Below, piece after piece: positions 50,656 through 59,674 of a stretch of DNA of 64,000 nucleotides. A model generated the notes under the pieces. That model was not told the DNA's origin, did not search any database, and saw only the letters and a program-made list of their open reading frames with translations. Source of the stretch: Candidatus Aminicenantota bacterium (GTDB lineage: Bacteria; Acidobacteriota; Aminicenantia; Aminicenantales; UBA8522); contig JAFNEO010000037.1 of NCBI GenBank assembly GCA_017886205.1, positions 56,901 to 120,900 on the forward strand. Reading direction: 5' to 3'. Position numbers and translations under genes: made by a program. Every line of letters starts with the position of its first letter. The first letter of the stretch is position 1.

Positions 50656-51282
50656 ATGAGAAGATATCGGTATGTGGTGTTCGTGCTGGGAGCGGTTATC
50701 CTCTCCGGCTGCCGGCCGAAAGTCGATTATCTCCCGGGCGGCAACGTCCAGACGGGTACAGCCTCGTGGTACGGCGGGGAGTTCCATGGCAAGAAGACCT
50801 CGAGCCGGGAGGTGTATGACATGAACGATCTCACGGCCGCCCATAACACGCTTCCGCTCGGCACGTTCGTCGCCGTGACCAACCTGGACAACGGCCAATC
50901 GGTCGTCGTCCGCATCAACGACCGGGGGCCGTTCGTCAAGAACCGGGTGATCGACCTTTCCTATGCGGCCGCCCGGGCCCTCGATATGATAGGGACGGGG
51001 ACGGCTCCGGTGCGGATCGAGGTGCTGGCCGATATCTCGCCGCCGCTTGCGGCGCTCCGGTTTTCCGTTCAAACCGGGTCTTTCATCCAACGATCCAATG
51101 CCGAAGCCATGCGCAAGGATTTGGCACGGCAGTTCGCCGATGTCTATGTCTCGACTTTCGAGACCGCCCGGCAGGTCTACTACCGCGTCCGCGTCCGGGC
51201 CAAGGATAGAGAAACGGCCGAGACGCTTTCCCGCAGGCTTATGGAGAAAGGATACATCGCTATCATCTTCGAGGAACAGTAG
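50656..51282 (+). CDS. rlpA: RlpA-like septal lytic transglycosylase lipoprotein
   Basis: 208 residues. Lipobox LSGC after a short signal (VVFVLGAVILSGC), so an outer-membrane lipoprotein. The double-psi beta-barrel follows: TGTASWYGGEFHGKKTSSREVYDMNDLTAAHNTLPLGT, then RINDRGPFVKNRVIDLS with the catalytic Asp motif. The C-terminus is a SPOR domain (FSVQTGSFIQRSNAEAMRKDL). Such proteins cleave denuded glycan strands at the septum. A start seven codons earlier exists, but GGAGA favours the signal-peptide ATG. Confidence 0.9.
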   Translation: MRRYRYVVFVLGAVILSGCRPKVDYLPGGNVQTGTASWYGGEFHGKKTSSREVYDMNDLTAAHNTLPLGTFVAVTNLDNGQSVVVRINDRGPFVKNRVIDLSYAAARALDMIGTGTAPVRIEVLADISPPLAALRFSVQTGSFIQRSNAEAMRKDLARQFADVYVSTFETARQVYYRVRVRAKDRETAETLSRRLMEKGYIAIIFEEQ

Positions 51283-51289
51283 CGGCCCA

Positions 51290-52345
51290 TTATTTTCTCT
51301 TGTAGAGATAGGCCTCTTCCTTATGCTTATTCTCCTTGCCGTCATGAACGGCGTACCTGTGCCCGCTCCACATTCCGGCCGCGCCGTACTCCCCTTTTTT
51401 GTTAACGGCATAGAAACTGTGTCCGAAGTTCGGCAGCCCATCCTCATTGAGCAGGCGGGGCTGCAGCCTGGCTTTGTCGGCGACGACCTGCATGGCCTTG
51501 AGGCAGGACTCCTCGGGCGAAAAGCCCTGACCCATGAACTGGACGACCTGGAAGGTGCCGCAGGTGCGGAGGTTGGCCTCCCCGAAGCCGGTGGAGCCGG
51601 CCGCGCCGATAGCGTTGTCGACATACAGCCCGGCGCCGATGATCGGCGAATCCCCCACCCGGCCGGGGATCTTGAAGGCATAGCCGCTCGTCGTCGTGAC
51701 GCCGGCCAGGACGCCGGCGCCGTTCTTGGCGAGACAGTTGATCGTGCCGTAGTGTTCGATGTAGGGCCTCAATTCAGCCATGATCTTTTTTTCGTCGGGA
51801 GAGAGCCAGTAGTCCTTGTCCGACATGGCCTCTTTCCACTTGAGCCAGATCTCCCGGGCTTTTTCCGTGAGCAGGTCTTCTTCCTTGAAGCCATGGGCCC
51901 GGGCGAATTTCAGGGCGCCTTCGCCGACCAGGAGGACATGGCCGGACCTCTCCATGACCAGCTTGGCTACCTTGGACGGCGTCTTGATGTTGCGTAGAGA
52001 GGCCACAGCGCCGGCCTGGTGGGTCGGTCCGTACATCACCGAGGCATCGAGCTCGACGACACCCTCCTCGTTCGGAATGCCTCCGTACCCGACCGATGTG
52101 TCGTTGGGGTCCTCCTCGACGATGTTGACACCGGCGATGACGGCATCCAGAGGATCGCCACCTTGGCGAATGATCTCCATGGCCTTTTCCGTCGCCCGGA
52201 TGCCATTGCCGCTGGCGATCACGCACATGTCGTTCCCGGTCGATCCTTGGACCCCGCCAAAGAGGTTTTTTTCCTTGGAGAGGACTGAGGCGGCCGTAAG
52301 TCCCATTCCTGTTTTCAAGAAATTTCTTCGTGATACTCTCGTCAT
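51290..52345 (-). CDS. Tat-exported glycosylasparaginase-type Ntn hydrolase
   Basis: 351 residues. Tat signal VSRRNFLKTGMGLTAASVL. The N-terminal nucleophile follows a mid-chain autoproteolysis site: HYGTINCLAKN, with Thr the presumed nucleophile (the usual context is H-D/G-T-I/V-G/N-x-L-A). Later GAAGSTGFGEANLR and GYGGIPNEEG segments match N4-(beta-N-acetylglucosaminyl)-L-asparaginases. It would release Asn-linked glycan or isoaspartyl residues in the periplasm. ATG has AAGGAGG. Confidence 0.85.
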   Translation of the reverse strand: MTRVSRRNFLKTGMGLTAASVLSKEKNLFGGVQGSTGNDMCVIASGNGIRATEKAMEIIRQGGDPLDAVIAGVNIVEEDPNDTSVGYGGIPNEEGVVELDASVMYGPTHQAGAVASLRNIKTPSKVAKLVMERSGHVLLVGEGALKFARAHGFKEEDLLTEKAREIWLKWKEAMSDKDYWLSPDEKKIMAELRPYIEHYGTINCLAKNGAGVLAGVTTTSGYAFKIPGRVGDSPIIGAGLYVDNAIGAAGSTGFGEANLRTCGTFQVVQFMGQGFSPEESCLKAMQVVADKARLQPRLLNEDGLPNFGHSFYAVNKKGEYGAAGMWSGHRYAVHDGKENKHKEEAYLYKRK

Positions 52346-52422
52346 GCTCAGACCTCCTTGCGATCGGCGAATGGACCTACATTACTAAAGTCCCCGGCGC
52401 GATGCAACCATCCCCTGGCCGT

Positions 52423-52451
52423 TTGACAAGGCGGTGCCTTTGGATTAAAAC
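52423..52451 (+). promoter_or_regulatory. Promoter of the MFS gene, leaderless
   Basis: Perfect TTGACA at 52423-52428, 17-base spacer, TAAAAC at 52446-52451. Transcription start would fall within a base or two of the ATG at 52460, and no Shine-Dalgarno is present. Confidence 0.55.
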
Positions 52452-52459
52452 CTTTTCCC

Positions 52460-53650
52460 ATGACCTTCGCTAGGCGCATCCTCATTTCTTCGTCGCTCTT
52501 CCACGCCCTCAACGACGCCGCCACCGTCGCCGTCCCGATGATCTTCCCGATCCTCTATGTCCAGAGGTTCATCATCCGGAGCTATTCCCAAATCGGCCTG
52601 CTCTCCAACTTCGGGCTGCTCATCACGCTGCTCTTTCAAGTTCTCGTGGTCCATCTTTCCCGGAAGACGGAATATCGGCATCTGCTCGGCGCGAGCTTCG
52701 TCGGCATTTCTCTGACTCTCCTCCTCATCCCGCTGTCCTCCGATTATGTTCAGCTCTTTTTCTTGTACCTGCTTTTCCGGGTCTTCGACAGCTTCTACCA
52801 CACGGTGGGCATGGCCTGGGTCTCGCGGACCCATCCCCGCCAGGCCATCGACCTGGCCATGGGGGTCCAGAGCGGTTCCGGGATGTTCGGGGTTTTCCTG
52901 GCCTTTCTGACCTTTGGCTACCTGGCTCAATCCTCTAACTGGCAGTTCCCCCTCCGTCTCTGGGCCGGAGCCTGTTTCCTGTTAGGATTGACGAGCTTCC
53001 TCTTGATCAGGGATCATCCCTTCCCCAAAGAGGAGGCCGGCCGCCTCGATATATCCTCGTGGCTGGGAACAGCCCGCCTCATCCGCAGGCATATCCCCGG
53101 GTTTCTGTTCGGCGGCGCGTCCTGGGCCGTGACCATCTATTTTGCCCCCTCCCTGCTCTACCACAAGTTCGCGATCCCCATGGGAAGGACCGGGCTTTGC
53201 ATGGCGGTATGGATCGGGATCGGCACCGTAACCACATACCTGTTCGGACCGATCAGCCGGAGGTTCGGACGGGCAAAAGCCTTCAAGGTCGGTTTTGCCG
53301 GAGCTTCGCTTTCCCTCATCCTTATCGGCCTCTCCCCCCGGCCGGGACTCGCCGTCCTCGGGCTGTTCGTCTTCGGGACTTTCCTCTTCCTCATCTTTCC
53401 GGCCCTCCAATCCTTCGTCGGGAATAGCTGCCCCGAGGCACGCCAGCCCCAGGCCTTCAGCCTGGTCTCCAACCTCCAGATGCTGGCCGGGGCTATGATC
53501 TCGCTTCTCTCCGGTTTCCTGTCCGACCGCTTCGGCATCAGCTCTCCGTTTGTGGTGTTGGGCGTGCTGGGGGCCGCCGCCTTCGTCCTGTCTGCGCTCG
53601 TCTTCGGGCCCGCCAACCCGGCCCGCCGGGACGATCCAGACGGCGCCTAA
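52460..53650 (+). CDS. MFS transporter
   Basis: 396 residues with about twelve hydrophobic segments (FPILYVQRF, YSQIGLLSNFGLLITLLFQVLVV, LGASFVGISLTLLLIP, GSGMFGVFLAFLTFGYL, LFGGASWAVTIYFA and others). The arrangement, with an opening short loop and the pattern ending VLGVLGAAAFVLSALVF, fits the fosmidomycin-resistance-like MFS branch; substrate unknown. The start has no ribosome site, but the promoter implies a leaderless transcript. Confidence 0.85.
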   Translation: MTFARRILISSSLFHALNDAATVAVPMIFPILYVQRFIIRSYSQIGLLSNFGLLITLLFQVLVVHLSRKTEYRHLLGASFVGISLTLLLIPLSSDYVQLFFLYLLFRVFDSFYHTVGMAWVSRTHPRQAIDLAMGVQSGSGMFGVFLAFLTFGYLAQSSNWQFPLRLWAGACFLLGLTSFLLIRDHPFPKEEAGRLDISSWLGTARLIRRHIPGFLFGGASWAVTIYFAPSLLYHKFAIPMGRTGLCMAVWIGIGTVTTYLFGPISRRFGRAKAFKVGFAGASLSLILIGLSPRPGLAVLGLFVFGTFLFLIFPALQSFVGNSCPEARQPQAFSLVSNLQMLAGAMISLLSGFLSDRFGISSPFVVLGVLGAAAFVLSALVFGPANPARRDDPDGA

Positions 53651-53764
53651 TCCTTATTTATATTATCGTTTCGATCGGAACTGTAGGCAATGGGAAGCGA
53701 TATGTGGACTCCCCTGAGCCAGGGAGGTGAGAACTCCGGACAGAGGAGGCCGGAGATCGCTATG

Positions 53765-53793
53765 TTGAGCCGGCCATTCCTTTGGGGTAAGAT
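53765..53793 (+). promoter_or_regulatory. Promoter of the HprK-like/comA operon
   Basis: TTGAGC at 53765-53770 and TAAGAT at 53788-53793 with a 17-base spacer, 19 bases before the GTG start. The rest of the 160-base gap after the MFS gene shows nothing else. Confidence 0.45.
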
Positions 53794-53811
53794 ACAGGGC
53801 GGAGACGCGAG

Positions 53812-54816
53812 GTGGACCGAAAAGAGTTTCGTCAAGGCATCCGCATACTCGAGGCCACGGTGGCCTTGACCGCCAACCGGGAATCCCTCCTCCCCGTCCT
53901 GCCCCCTCCGCTCGAAGTCCACTCGCTGCACACCGATTTCCACGAGGTCCGGCGAATTCCGTACCGATCTCGTGCGGATGGAAGTATCTCGATAGTGGAG
54001 GACTCCGCCATGCCCCCTCGCTTTCGGATCTCCGGGACCCGGGCGTTTTGGGAAGGGCCTTTGACCACCCTGAGCCGGCGGGCATCCGACCCGCGGTTCA
54101 GCCTGTGGGGCAACCTGGGCTTCCTCTACCGCTTCGCCCTCTATCTGCTGGAAAAAAAACACCGCATCTACAACCTTCACGCCTGCGCTCTTTATGAGCC
54201 CGTTCGGCATCAACTCTTTGTCATCATAGGAGGCGCGGGCAGCGGCAAGACCGTCTATCTCCTCAGTGGTTTGGAGCGCGGGCTCTCCCTCTTCTCCACC
54301 GAGACGGTCCACTTCCGCCACGAAGGTCGGAGTGTCCGTTGGTTCATGGGTTCGCTTGCCGACAACGTCAGGATTGGGACGCTGCGGCGTCATTTCCCGC
54401 GTTTTCTGCCCGCCGCTGCGGGCGTCCCGCGCAAGGACGACTGGAGCCAGAAAAGGGCGATCGACCTGTCGACCTATCGCTATCCGGAGGAAACCCTTGT
54501 CAACCCCGCTGTCGTCTTCCTCTTTCCGAGGATCGAGGAAGGATTCAGGACGTTCGTCCTGCGGGCCCTGCGGGACGATCGACAGGTGGCCCAGTCTCTA
54601 TTCGCTAACATCTCGGAGAAACTCAGCCAGACGACCATCTTATATGACCGCATCCCTGTGCCGGGATTCGACTGCGCTGACCTGGCGGAGGCCCGGCAAA
54701 GGGCCTGCCAGGACCTCGCCCGGCACAGGACCAGCGCCTTCTGCGGCAGCGTCCTCTCCGGTCCACGGGACTGTTGGGGGGACATCTTGGAAGGCGGGTT
54801 TCCGAAAAGGAGATAG
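53812..54816 (+). CDS. HPr-kinase-like P-loop protein
   Basis: 334 residues from a GTG start that has GGAG upstream. The Walker A motif VIIGGAGSGKT lies at about residues 139-147 after a 130-residue N-terminal domain. The surrounding NLHACALYEPVRHQLF and the order of strands match HprK-related P-loop proteins that act on non-HPr substrates; the HPr kinase/phosphorylase C-terminal signature is not seen. Its stop is two bases before the comA ATG, so the two are coupled. Substrate unknown. Confidence 0.7.
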   Translation: MDRKEFRQGIRILEATVALTANRESLLPVLPPPLEVHSLHTDFHEVRRIPYRSRADGSISIVEDSAMPPRFRISGTRAFWEGPLTTLSRRASDPRFSLWGNLGFLYRFALYLLEKKHRIYNLHACALYEPVRHQLFVIIGGAGSGKTVYLLSGLERGLSLFSTETVHFRHEGRSVRWFMGSLADNVRIGTLRRHFPRFLPAAAGVPRKDDWSQKRAIDLSTYRYPEETLVNPAVVFLFPRIEEGFRTFVLRALRDDRQVAQSLFANISEKLSQTTILYDRIPVPGFDCADLAEARQRACQDLARHRTSAFCGSVLSGPRDCWGDILEGGFPKRR

Positions 54817-54818
54817 AA

Positions 54819-55619
54819 ATGTCGGACAAGGCATGGGAAGGGGCCTTTAGGATCCCCTGTCCGGGGAGAACGGCTAAACCTCGTCAAACCGGCCTGACTA
54901 TGGTGATCGACAAGGGCCTGGGCGAACACCTGCTCAGGGACCTGGTCCAGACCGCCGGCGACTATATCGATATCATCAAGCTCACTTTCGGGACCTCGGC
55001 CTTTTATGATCGGGACAAGCTCAGGAAGAAGAACGAGTTCATCACCGGAGCCGGAATTGAGGTTATGCCCGGTGGCACATTTCTCGAGGTCTCTGTGTGG
55101 CAGAAGACGCTGCCCGCTTATCTGGTGAGGGCGCGCGAGCTCGGTTTCACCGCCATCGAAGTATCGGACGGCACGATCGAGATGGACCGGCCGACGCGCC
55201 GCGACGTGATCCGGAGGGCCCTAGGACACGGTTTTAAGGTCATCACCGAAGTCGGGAAGAAAGACCCCTTGGAAGCACCTCCCATCGAGGTCGTCCAGGA
55301 GCTTATCCGGGAAGACCTCAGGAACGGCGCCTTTAAGGTGATCATCGAGGCGAGGGAGGCGGGCCGGGGCGTCGGGATCTTCGACAAAGAGGGCAGGACG
55401 AGGGGCGAAGAGATCGACAAAATCCTTGCTGGCGGCTTGGAGGTCGATAATCTGGTCTGGGAAGCGCCGCTCAAGAACCAGCAGCAGGACCTCATCCTCC
55501 GGTTCGGTGTAAACGTTAACTTGGGGAACATCCCGCCCGAGGAAGTGTTGGCACTGGAAGCGCTGAGACAGGGGTTGAGGGGGGACACCATGAAGCGGGC
55601 CTATCGAGACTCTCGCTAA
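54819..55619 (+). CDS. comA: Phosphosulfolactate synthase (ComA family)
   Basis: 266 residues. AAAGGAGATAGAA precedes the ATG. TGLTMVIDKGLG, DIIKLTFGTSAFYD, GGTFLEVSVWQ, GFTAIEVSDGTIEM, KVITEVGKKDPLE and LVWEAPLKNQQQDLILRFG are the ordered blocks of the ComA family. It adds sulfite to phosphoenolpyruvate to give phosphosulfolactate, the first step to coenzyme M in archaea and to sulfolactate in Bacillus; HSA32 of plants is also related. Coenzyme M use is not evident here. No comB or comC follows. Confidence 0.9.
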   Translation: MSDKAWEGAFRIPCPGRTAKPRQTGLTMVIDKGLGEHLLRDLVQTAGDYIDIIKLTFGTSAFYDRDKLRKKNEFITGAGIEVMPGGTFLEVSVWQKTLPAYLVRARELGFTAIEVSDGTIEMDRPTRRDVIRRALGHGFKVITEVGKKDPLEAPPIEVVQELIREDLRNGAFKVIIEAREAGRGVGIFDKEGRTRGEEIDKILAGGLEVDNLVWEAPLKNQQQDLILRFGVNVNLGNIPPEEVLALEALRQGLRGDTMKRAYRDSR

Positions 55620-58000
55620 TCCTCGTCTTCCAGGAGCTGGACGAGGACAGAGTGCTCTCCGTCGGGGACCTCGAATTTCTGGGAATCGCCCTTGAAAATT
55701 TTCTTGAGCTGATTGTCCACCAGCAGCTGGTACTTCCCCTTCTTCAGGAATCGGACCTCGATCTCTCGCGGCTTCAGAGACTTGAACTCAAAAGACACCT
55801 CGTTCTCGGAATAGAGAAAATGCCGGAAGACCGCCCCTCCGCTGGCCCGGACGATCTCCCTGTCTTCTTCTCTGAGCTTGGTTTCCGAGGATGAGACCTC
55901 CACCTGGTAGTGCCTTCCCTGGATCGCCATCCGGCTCAATTTTCCCTTTTCCTCAGGGTCCAGGATGCCGAAGCGAAAGCCGTCCCAGGGAGTGAAATCC
56001 AGGTACTCTTCGATGGCAATCAGGGCAAACAGCGGCCCCCAGCTCTGGTACCTCTGGCCGCCGGCCTCGCCGGTTCGGGAATCGAAATTTTCCGGGCAGA
56101 GCTGGAAGTTCTGCCAGCTGCGCAAGAAGAGCGACAGGCTCTTCTGCGCATATTCGGTGGCCACGGCGTCGAACCCGCAGGCCTTGAGACCCTGGTAGAC
56201 GAGATAGTTGGTCGGAGGCCAGATCGTCCCCCTCCAGTATTGCTGGTCTTTAAATGAAGGATCATCGCGCGAGATCGAGGGCAGGATGTACTCGCCCCAG
56301 AATTCCTTTGGGTTGAGGAGCCGCCTGATGAGCAGCGAGGCTCTGCGGGCATCTGGAATCTTGGCCAGGAGAGGATAGAAATTCGAGGCGGCCTTGCGCA
56401 AGGAGAAGGGACCGTCCCAGTGACGGTCGAAGTAGAAGCCCTCCCGCTCGTTCCAGAGCTTCTCGTTGATGAGCGCCTTCATTTGCTCGTATTCCTGAAG
56501 GTAGAGATTATAGTCTTCGGGAAGGTTGAGGATGTTGGCTATTTGGGATAGGCAGTAGGCATCCAGCGCATAGAGGCAATTGAGGTCCAGGCAATTCATG
56601 GTCAAGGTCCCGGCGCTGTCGCTGAATGCGGCCTCTTCCCAGTTCGGCAGGTCGTCCTGCCCCGACTCCCACATGGCTCTCTGCTTGCCGCTGGCGTTTT
56701 CTTCCCAGGGAGGAACGGCGCCGGCGACCAGGTCGGCGTCCGAGCCCCATTCGAGCAGACCGTCGGCATTGCCGTCGCGGCGAGGCCGGCCGTCGGGTTT
56801 GGGCGCCTTCCAAAAGGCATGCCATTTCAGGAGATGGGGATATGCGGTCTTGAGCAAGTCCATGTCCCCGAGCCGGCCGAAGAGCTTGAGGACGACATAG
56901 GCTCCGATCGGAGGCTGGGAGCGGTCGGGCGTGCCGCTCGACCGGCCCCTCCAGTTGGGGATGTTGCCGTTGGGATATTGCGTTTCCAGGACGGCCGTCA
57001 CGACGTCCCGGACGTGCCGCCCGCTCTCGATGGAAATCTCGAGGGCGTTGAAGAAGGAATCCCATTCAAAGATCGTCCAGTGATCGGGCGCTCCGTTGGG
57101 CTGTGGGAAAATCCAGCGGCGGCCCGCCGGCGTGTAAAACCGGTGGTGGTCCGGCTGGTAGAGAGTCATCCAGAAGAGGTTGTTAGTGACGGCCTCGGCG
57201 GCTCCCTTGAAGAGGCCGTCGACTCTCACCCTCTTGTTCTGGTAGCGCGTCTCCTCTTCACGAAGGAAGGACTCTATGGTTTTCCAGTTCTTGTAGCGGT
57301 AGATCTGGTTGCTTAGCACTTTGGGATCTTCACCCACCGCGGCGATGAAGTAGAGCGTCCTTTCTTTTTCCGTGGAAAACGATAAGGGCAGGCTCTGGTC
57401 CTCGGACGAAGTTGGTGACTCGCCCGGCCGGTGGGTCCAGAAGAGGTAGTGATAGCTCTTGCCCTCTTCATTCTCTCCCTGGACCTGACCGTCCGGCTGA
57501 AGCCGGTATTTTCCTTTGAGTCCCCAGGGAAAATAGTGGATGATCTGGAAAGTGATGTTTTTCGGAGCCCGGATCCGGCCGAGCACGGTCCTCTCGTCCT
57601 GCCGGGACCATTCGAGAGTCAGGGTGTTCGATTTGGAGGGCGGCTTGATCAGGACAGGCGTGTCATTGCCCTGCTTGAAGGGAAGACTCAGGTCAGCCGC
57701 CACTCGGGAATACGAGCCGTCGGGGGAATGAGGGCCGACCTCCGAGACAAGATAAAAAAAATCCTCTCCCTCAGCCGTTTGGCCCTCTTTCTGAACCCGG
57801 AGACGAAGCCCAAAAAAAACGCCTTTGTCCGGGGCCAAAACGAGGCCGAACCATTCTTTCCCTTCCAGGGCGCCGATGTGAGTTCCCTTCCAGGGATAGA
57901 AGATCTCGGCCTGGAGCGAGACCATCGCGGCCGTGATTATGATGACCGAAAGGAAGGCCAAGACGGCCGGCCTTGATCTCGTCATTCTTCGGATTATCAT
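55616..58000 (-). CDS. Exported GH63-like glucosidase
   Basis: 794 residues with a signal peptide (VLAFLSVIIITAAMVSLQA). N-terminal beta-sandwich, then an (alpha/alpha)6 toroid: WIFPQPNGAPDHWTIFEWDSFF with the catalytic Asp in FEWDSFF, TQYPNGNIPNW, LLEWGSD, SAGTLTMNCLDLNCL, and WRGTIWPPTNYLVYQGL with the Glu-containing base region. This is the mannosyl-oligosaccharide glucosidase/GH63 type also found in bacterial alpha-glucoside hydrolases. Its stop overlaps the comA stop by a CTAA tetranucleotide. Confidence 0.82.
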   Translation of the reverse strand: MIIRRMTRSRPAVLAFLSVIIITAAMVSLQAEIFYPWKGTHIGALEGKEWFGLVLAPDKGVFFGLRLRVQKEGQTAEGEDFFYLVSEVGPHSPDGSYSRVAADLSLPFKQGNDTPVLIKPPSKSNTLTLEWSRQDERTVLGRIRAPKNITFQIIHYFPWGLKGKYRLQPDGQVQGENEEGKSYHYLFWTHRPGESPTSSEDQSLPLSFSTEKERTLYFIAAVGEDPKVLSNQIYRYKNWKTIESFLREEETRYQNKRVRVDGLFKGAAEAVTNNLFWMTLYQPDHHRFYTPAGRRWIFPQPNGAPDHWTIFEWDSFFNALEISIESGRHVRDVVTAVLETQYPNGNIPNWRGRSSGTPDRSQPPIGAYVVLKLFGRLGDMDLLKTAYPHLLKWHAFWKAPKPDGRPRRDGNADGLLEWGSDADLVAGAVPPWEENASGKQRAMWESGQDDLPNWEEAAFSDSAGTLTMNCLDLNCLYALDAYCLSQIANILNLPEDYNLYLQEYEQMKALINEKLWNEREGFYFDRHWDGPFSLRKAASNFYPLLAKIPDARRASLLIRRLLNPKEFWGEYILPSISRDDPSFKDQQYWRGTIWPPTNYLVYQGLKACGFDAVATEYAQKSLSLFLRSWQNFQLCPENFDSRTGEAGGQRYQSWGPLFALIAIEEYLDFTPWDGFRFGILDPEEKGKLSRMAIQGRHYQVEVSSSETKLREEDREIVRASGGAVFRHFLYSENEVSFEFKSLKPREIEVRFLKKGKYQLLVDNQLKKIFKGDSQKFEVPDGEHSVLVQLLEDED

Positions 58001-58107
58001 CGGGTCCTGGTCTTTGCTAATTTACGGCAAAACCGCCCATAAATCAACGCCCAGCAGCTTCTCCCATGCACCGGCTCTCGCTTTTGAAGTCCCCTTCGAT
58101 TAAAATA

Positions 58108-58366
58108 ATGGCTTTAAGACCGATGATACATGGGGAAAAGACAGAGGTCCAAAGTCCGGGCTCGACTAAGGGGGCCAGGGTCGCTGTAGTCAGATGTCCA
58201 TCTTATGAAACCGCGGCGTTGTCTGGCGCCGTGCGTCGGAGCCTCGATCTCGTCGGCGACTTGCGGCGCATCGAGGTCGTCTTGAAACAGCGCCCCGTGG
58301 GTAGATTCCCTCAGAGGGGGTAGCAAGCTGTACGAAGTGATCAAGAACCTCCTCCCAAGAAAATAG
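58108..58366 (+). pseudogene. Decayed DUF362 gene
   Basis: The frame from 58108 carries a DUF362-like N-terminus, GARVAVVRCPSYETA then AVRRSLDLVGDL, but then runs out of family similarity and stops at 58323. A second frame, shifted by one, ends GSKLYEVIKNLLPRK-stop at 58366, plausibly the original C-terminus. Most of the gene is missing, so this is a deletion remnant. Distinct from the intact DUF362 gene at 37250. Confidence 0.55.
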
Positions 58367-58428
58367 AGATATTTAGGCGGTGCATTTTCCGGCGGGCTAT
58401 GATAGATTACAAGACCGGAGGCGCGTCC

Positions 58429-59559
58429 ATGGATTTTAGCCTGTATTTCAAGTCCCGCCAAGGAGAGATAGTCCACCTTTTAAAGAACATCGTCGGCCGG
58501 GAATCCCCTTCCCAAGACAAGAAGGCCGTGGATGCCTGTTCGGCCTTTGTCGTCGGCGAGTTCAAAAAGACGGGGGCCAAGATCACCCGCTTCCCTCAGA
58601 AGAAGATCGGCGATCTCCATTTCGTCGAATTCCCGGGCTCGCCCAAGTCCCCGGCCGATGGGAGAATCCTCATCCTTACCCATATCGATACCGTTTGGCC
58701 CGTGGGCAAGATCGATAAGATGCCCTTCTATATTTCCGGAGATAAGGTCTATGGACCCGGCGTCTTGGACATGAAGGCGGGGCTGGTTGAAGCCATTTTT
58801 GCCTTGAAGGCCCTCCATCAGCTCAGCCTCCGGCCGGCGCGAAAGATTGCGGTGTTCATCAACTCGGCCGAAGAGACCGGCCATGATGTTTCCCGCGAGA
58901 TAATCGCCCGGTTGGCCAGAAGTTCTGGGCTGGTCCTCTGTCTGGAGCCGGCCCTCCCCGGGGGCGCCTTGAAAACCCAGCGCAAGGGAAGGCTCGTCAT
59001 CCGGCTCGAGGTCAAAGGCAAAGCGGCTCACGCCGGGACTCCGGAAAAAGGTGTCAACGCTATCGAGGAACTCGTCGGCCAGCTCCATCGTCTAAAAAGA
59101 TTGGCCACGGCCGGTGTCACCATCAGCGTCGATCTGGTCGGCGGAGGCGAGAAGGCCAACGTCGTGGCCGAGACGGCTTGGGCGGTCATGGACATGCGGT
59201 TCTGGAGCTCCGCCCAGAAGGACAAGATCGTCGGCGCGTTCAAGCATCTGAAGCCGGCCAGACCCGGCGCCAAGTTCAAGTTTGATATCGAAAGCCTAAC
59301 CCCCCCCATGGAGAAGACGAAAGCCTCCGTCCAGCTCTTCCAGCAGGCCAAGAAGATCGCCGCGGCCATGGAGATCAGCTTGGCGGAGGGACGGACCGGC
59401 GGCGGGTCCGACGCGTCAATCGCCTCGAGCCTTGGGGTGGCGACGCTGGACGGCCTGGGGCCCGACGGCGACGGGATTCACGCCGACAACGAACACCTCC
59501 TCCTGCCCTCGCTCGTGCAGCGGACGGCCCTGCTCACAGAACTCCTCCGTCAGTTGTGA
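58429..59559 (+). CDS. M20-family metallopeptidase
   Basis: 376 residues from the ATG with GGAGG eight bases upstream and a TATGAT box at 58398-58403. Di-zinc ligands: His in LTHIDTVWPVG, Asp in GVLDMKAG, the Glu pair NSAEETGH, His in GIHADNEH. GKAAHAGTPEKGVNA is the dimerisation-domain motif. It fits the carboxypeptidase G2/ArgE-DapE group, removing an amino-acid or acyl group; substrate not fixed. No signal peptide, so cytoplasmic. Confidence 0.9.
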   Translation: MDFSLYFKSRQGEIVHLLKNIVGRESPSQDKKAVDACSAFVVGEFKKTGAKITRFPQKKIGDLHFVEFPGSPKSPADGRILILTHIDTVWPVGKIDKMPFYISGDKVYGPGVLDMKAGLVEAIFALKALHQLSLRPARKIAVFINSAEETGHDVSREIIARLARSSGLVLCLEPALPGGALKTQRKGRLVIRLEVKGKAAHAGTPEKGVNAIEELVGQLHRLKRLATAGVTISVDLVGGGEKANVVAETAWAVMDMRFWSSAQKDKIVGAFKHLKPARPGAKFKFDIESLTPPMEKTKASVQLFQQAKKIAAAMEISLAEGRTGGGSDASIASSLGVATLDGLGPDGDGIHADNEHLLLPSLVQRTALLTELLRQL

Positions 59560-59592
59560 TGCGGCCGGGCGGGCGGTCCCGGCGGGTTTTCA

Positions 59593-59621
59593 TTGACTCG
59601 GGAGAACAATTCTGATAATTT
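59593..59621 (+). promoter_or_regulatory. Promoter of the aminotransferase-serA operon
   Basis: TTGACT at 59593-59598, 17-base spacer, TAATTT at 59616-59621. It lies about 50 bases before the aminotransferase ATG. Confidence 0.45.
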
Positions 59622-59674
59622 AGCAGAGGTGGCTTCTTTTACTTTTTTACCAATCATCTTTGAGGAGGCATAAT

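Noticed and set aside
58066..58107. Earlier in-frame ATG upstream of the DUF362 remnant
   Set aside because: No ribosome site and no family similarity in the extra residues.
59574..59592. CCGGG/CCCGG hairpin with TTTT after the M20 peptidase gene
   Set aside because: Only five pairs with a long loop; too weak to call a terminator.
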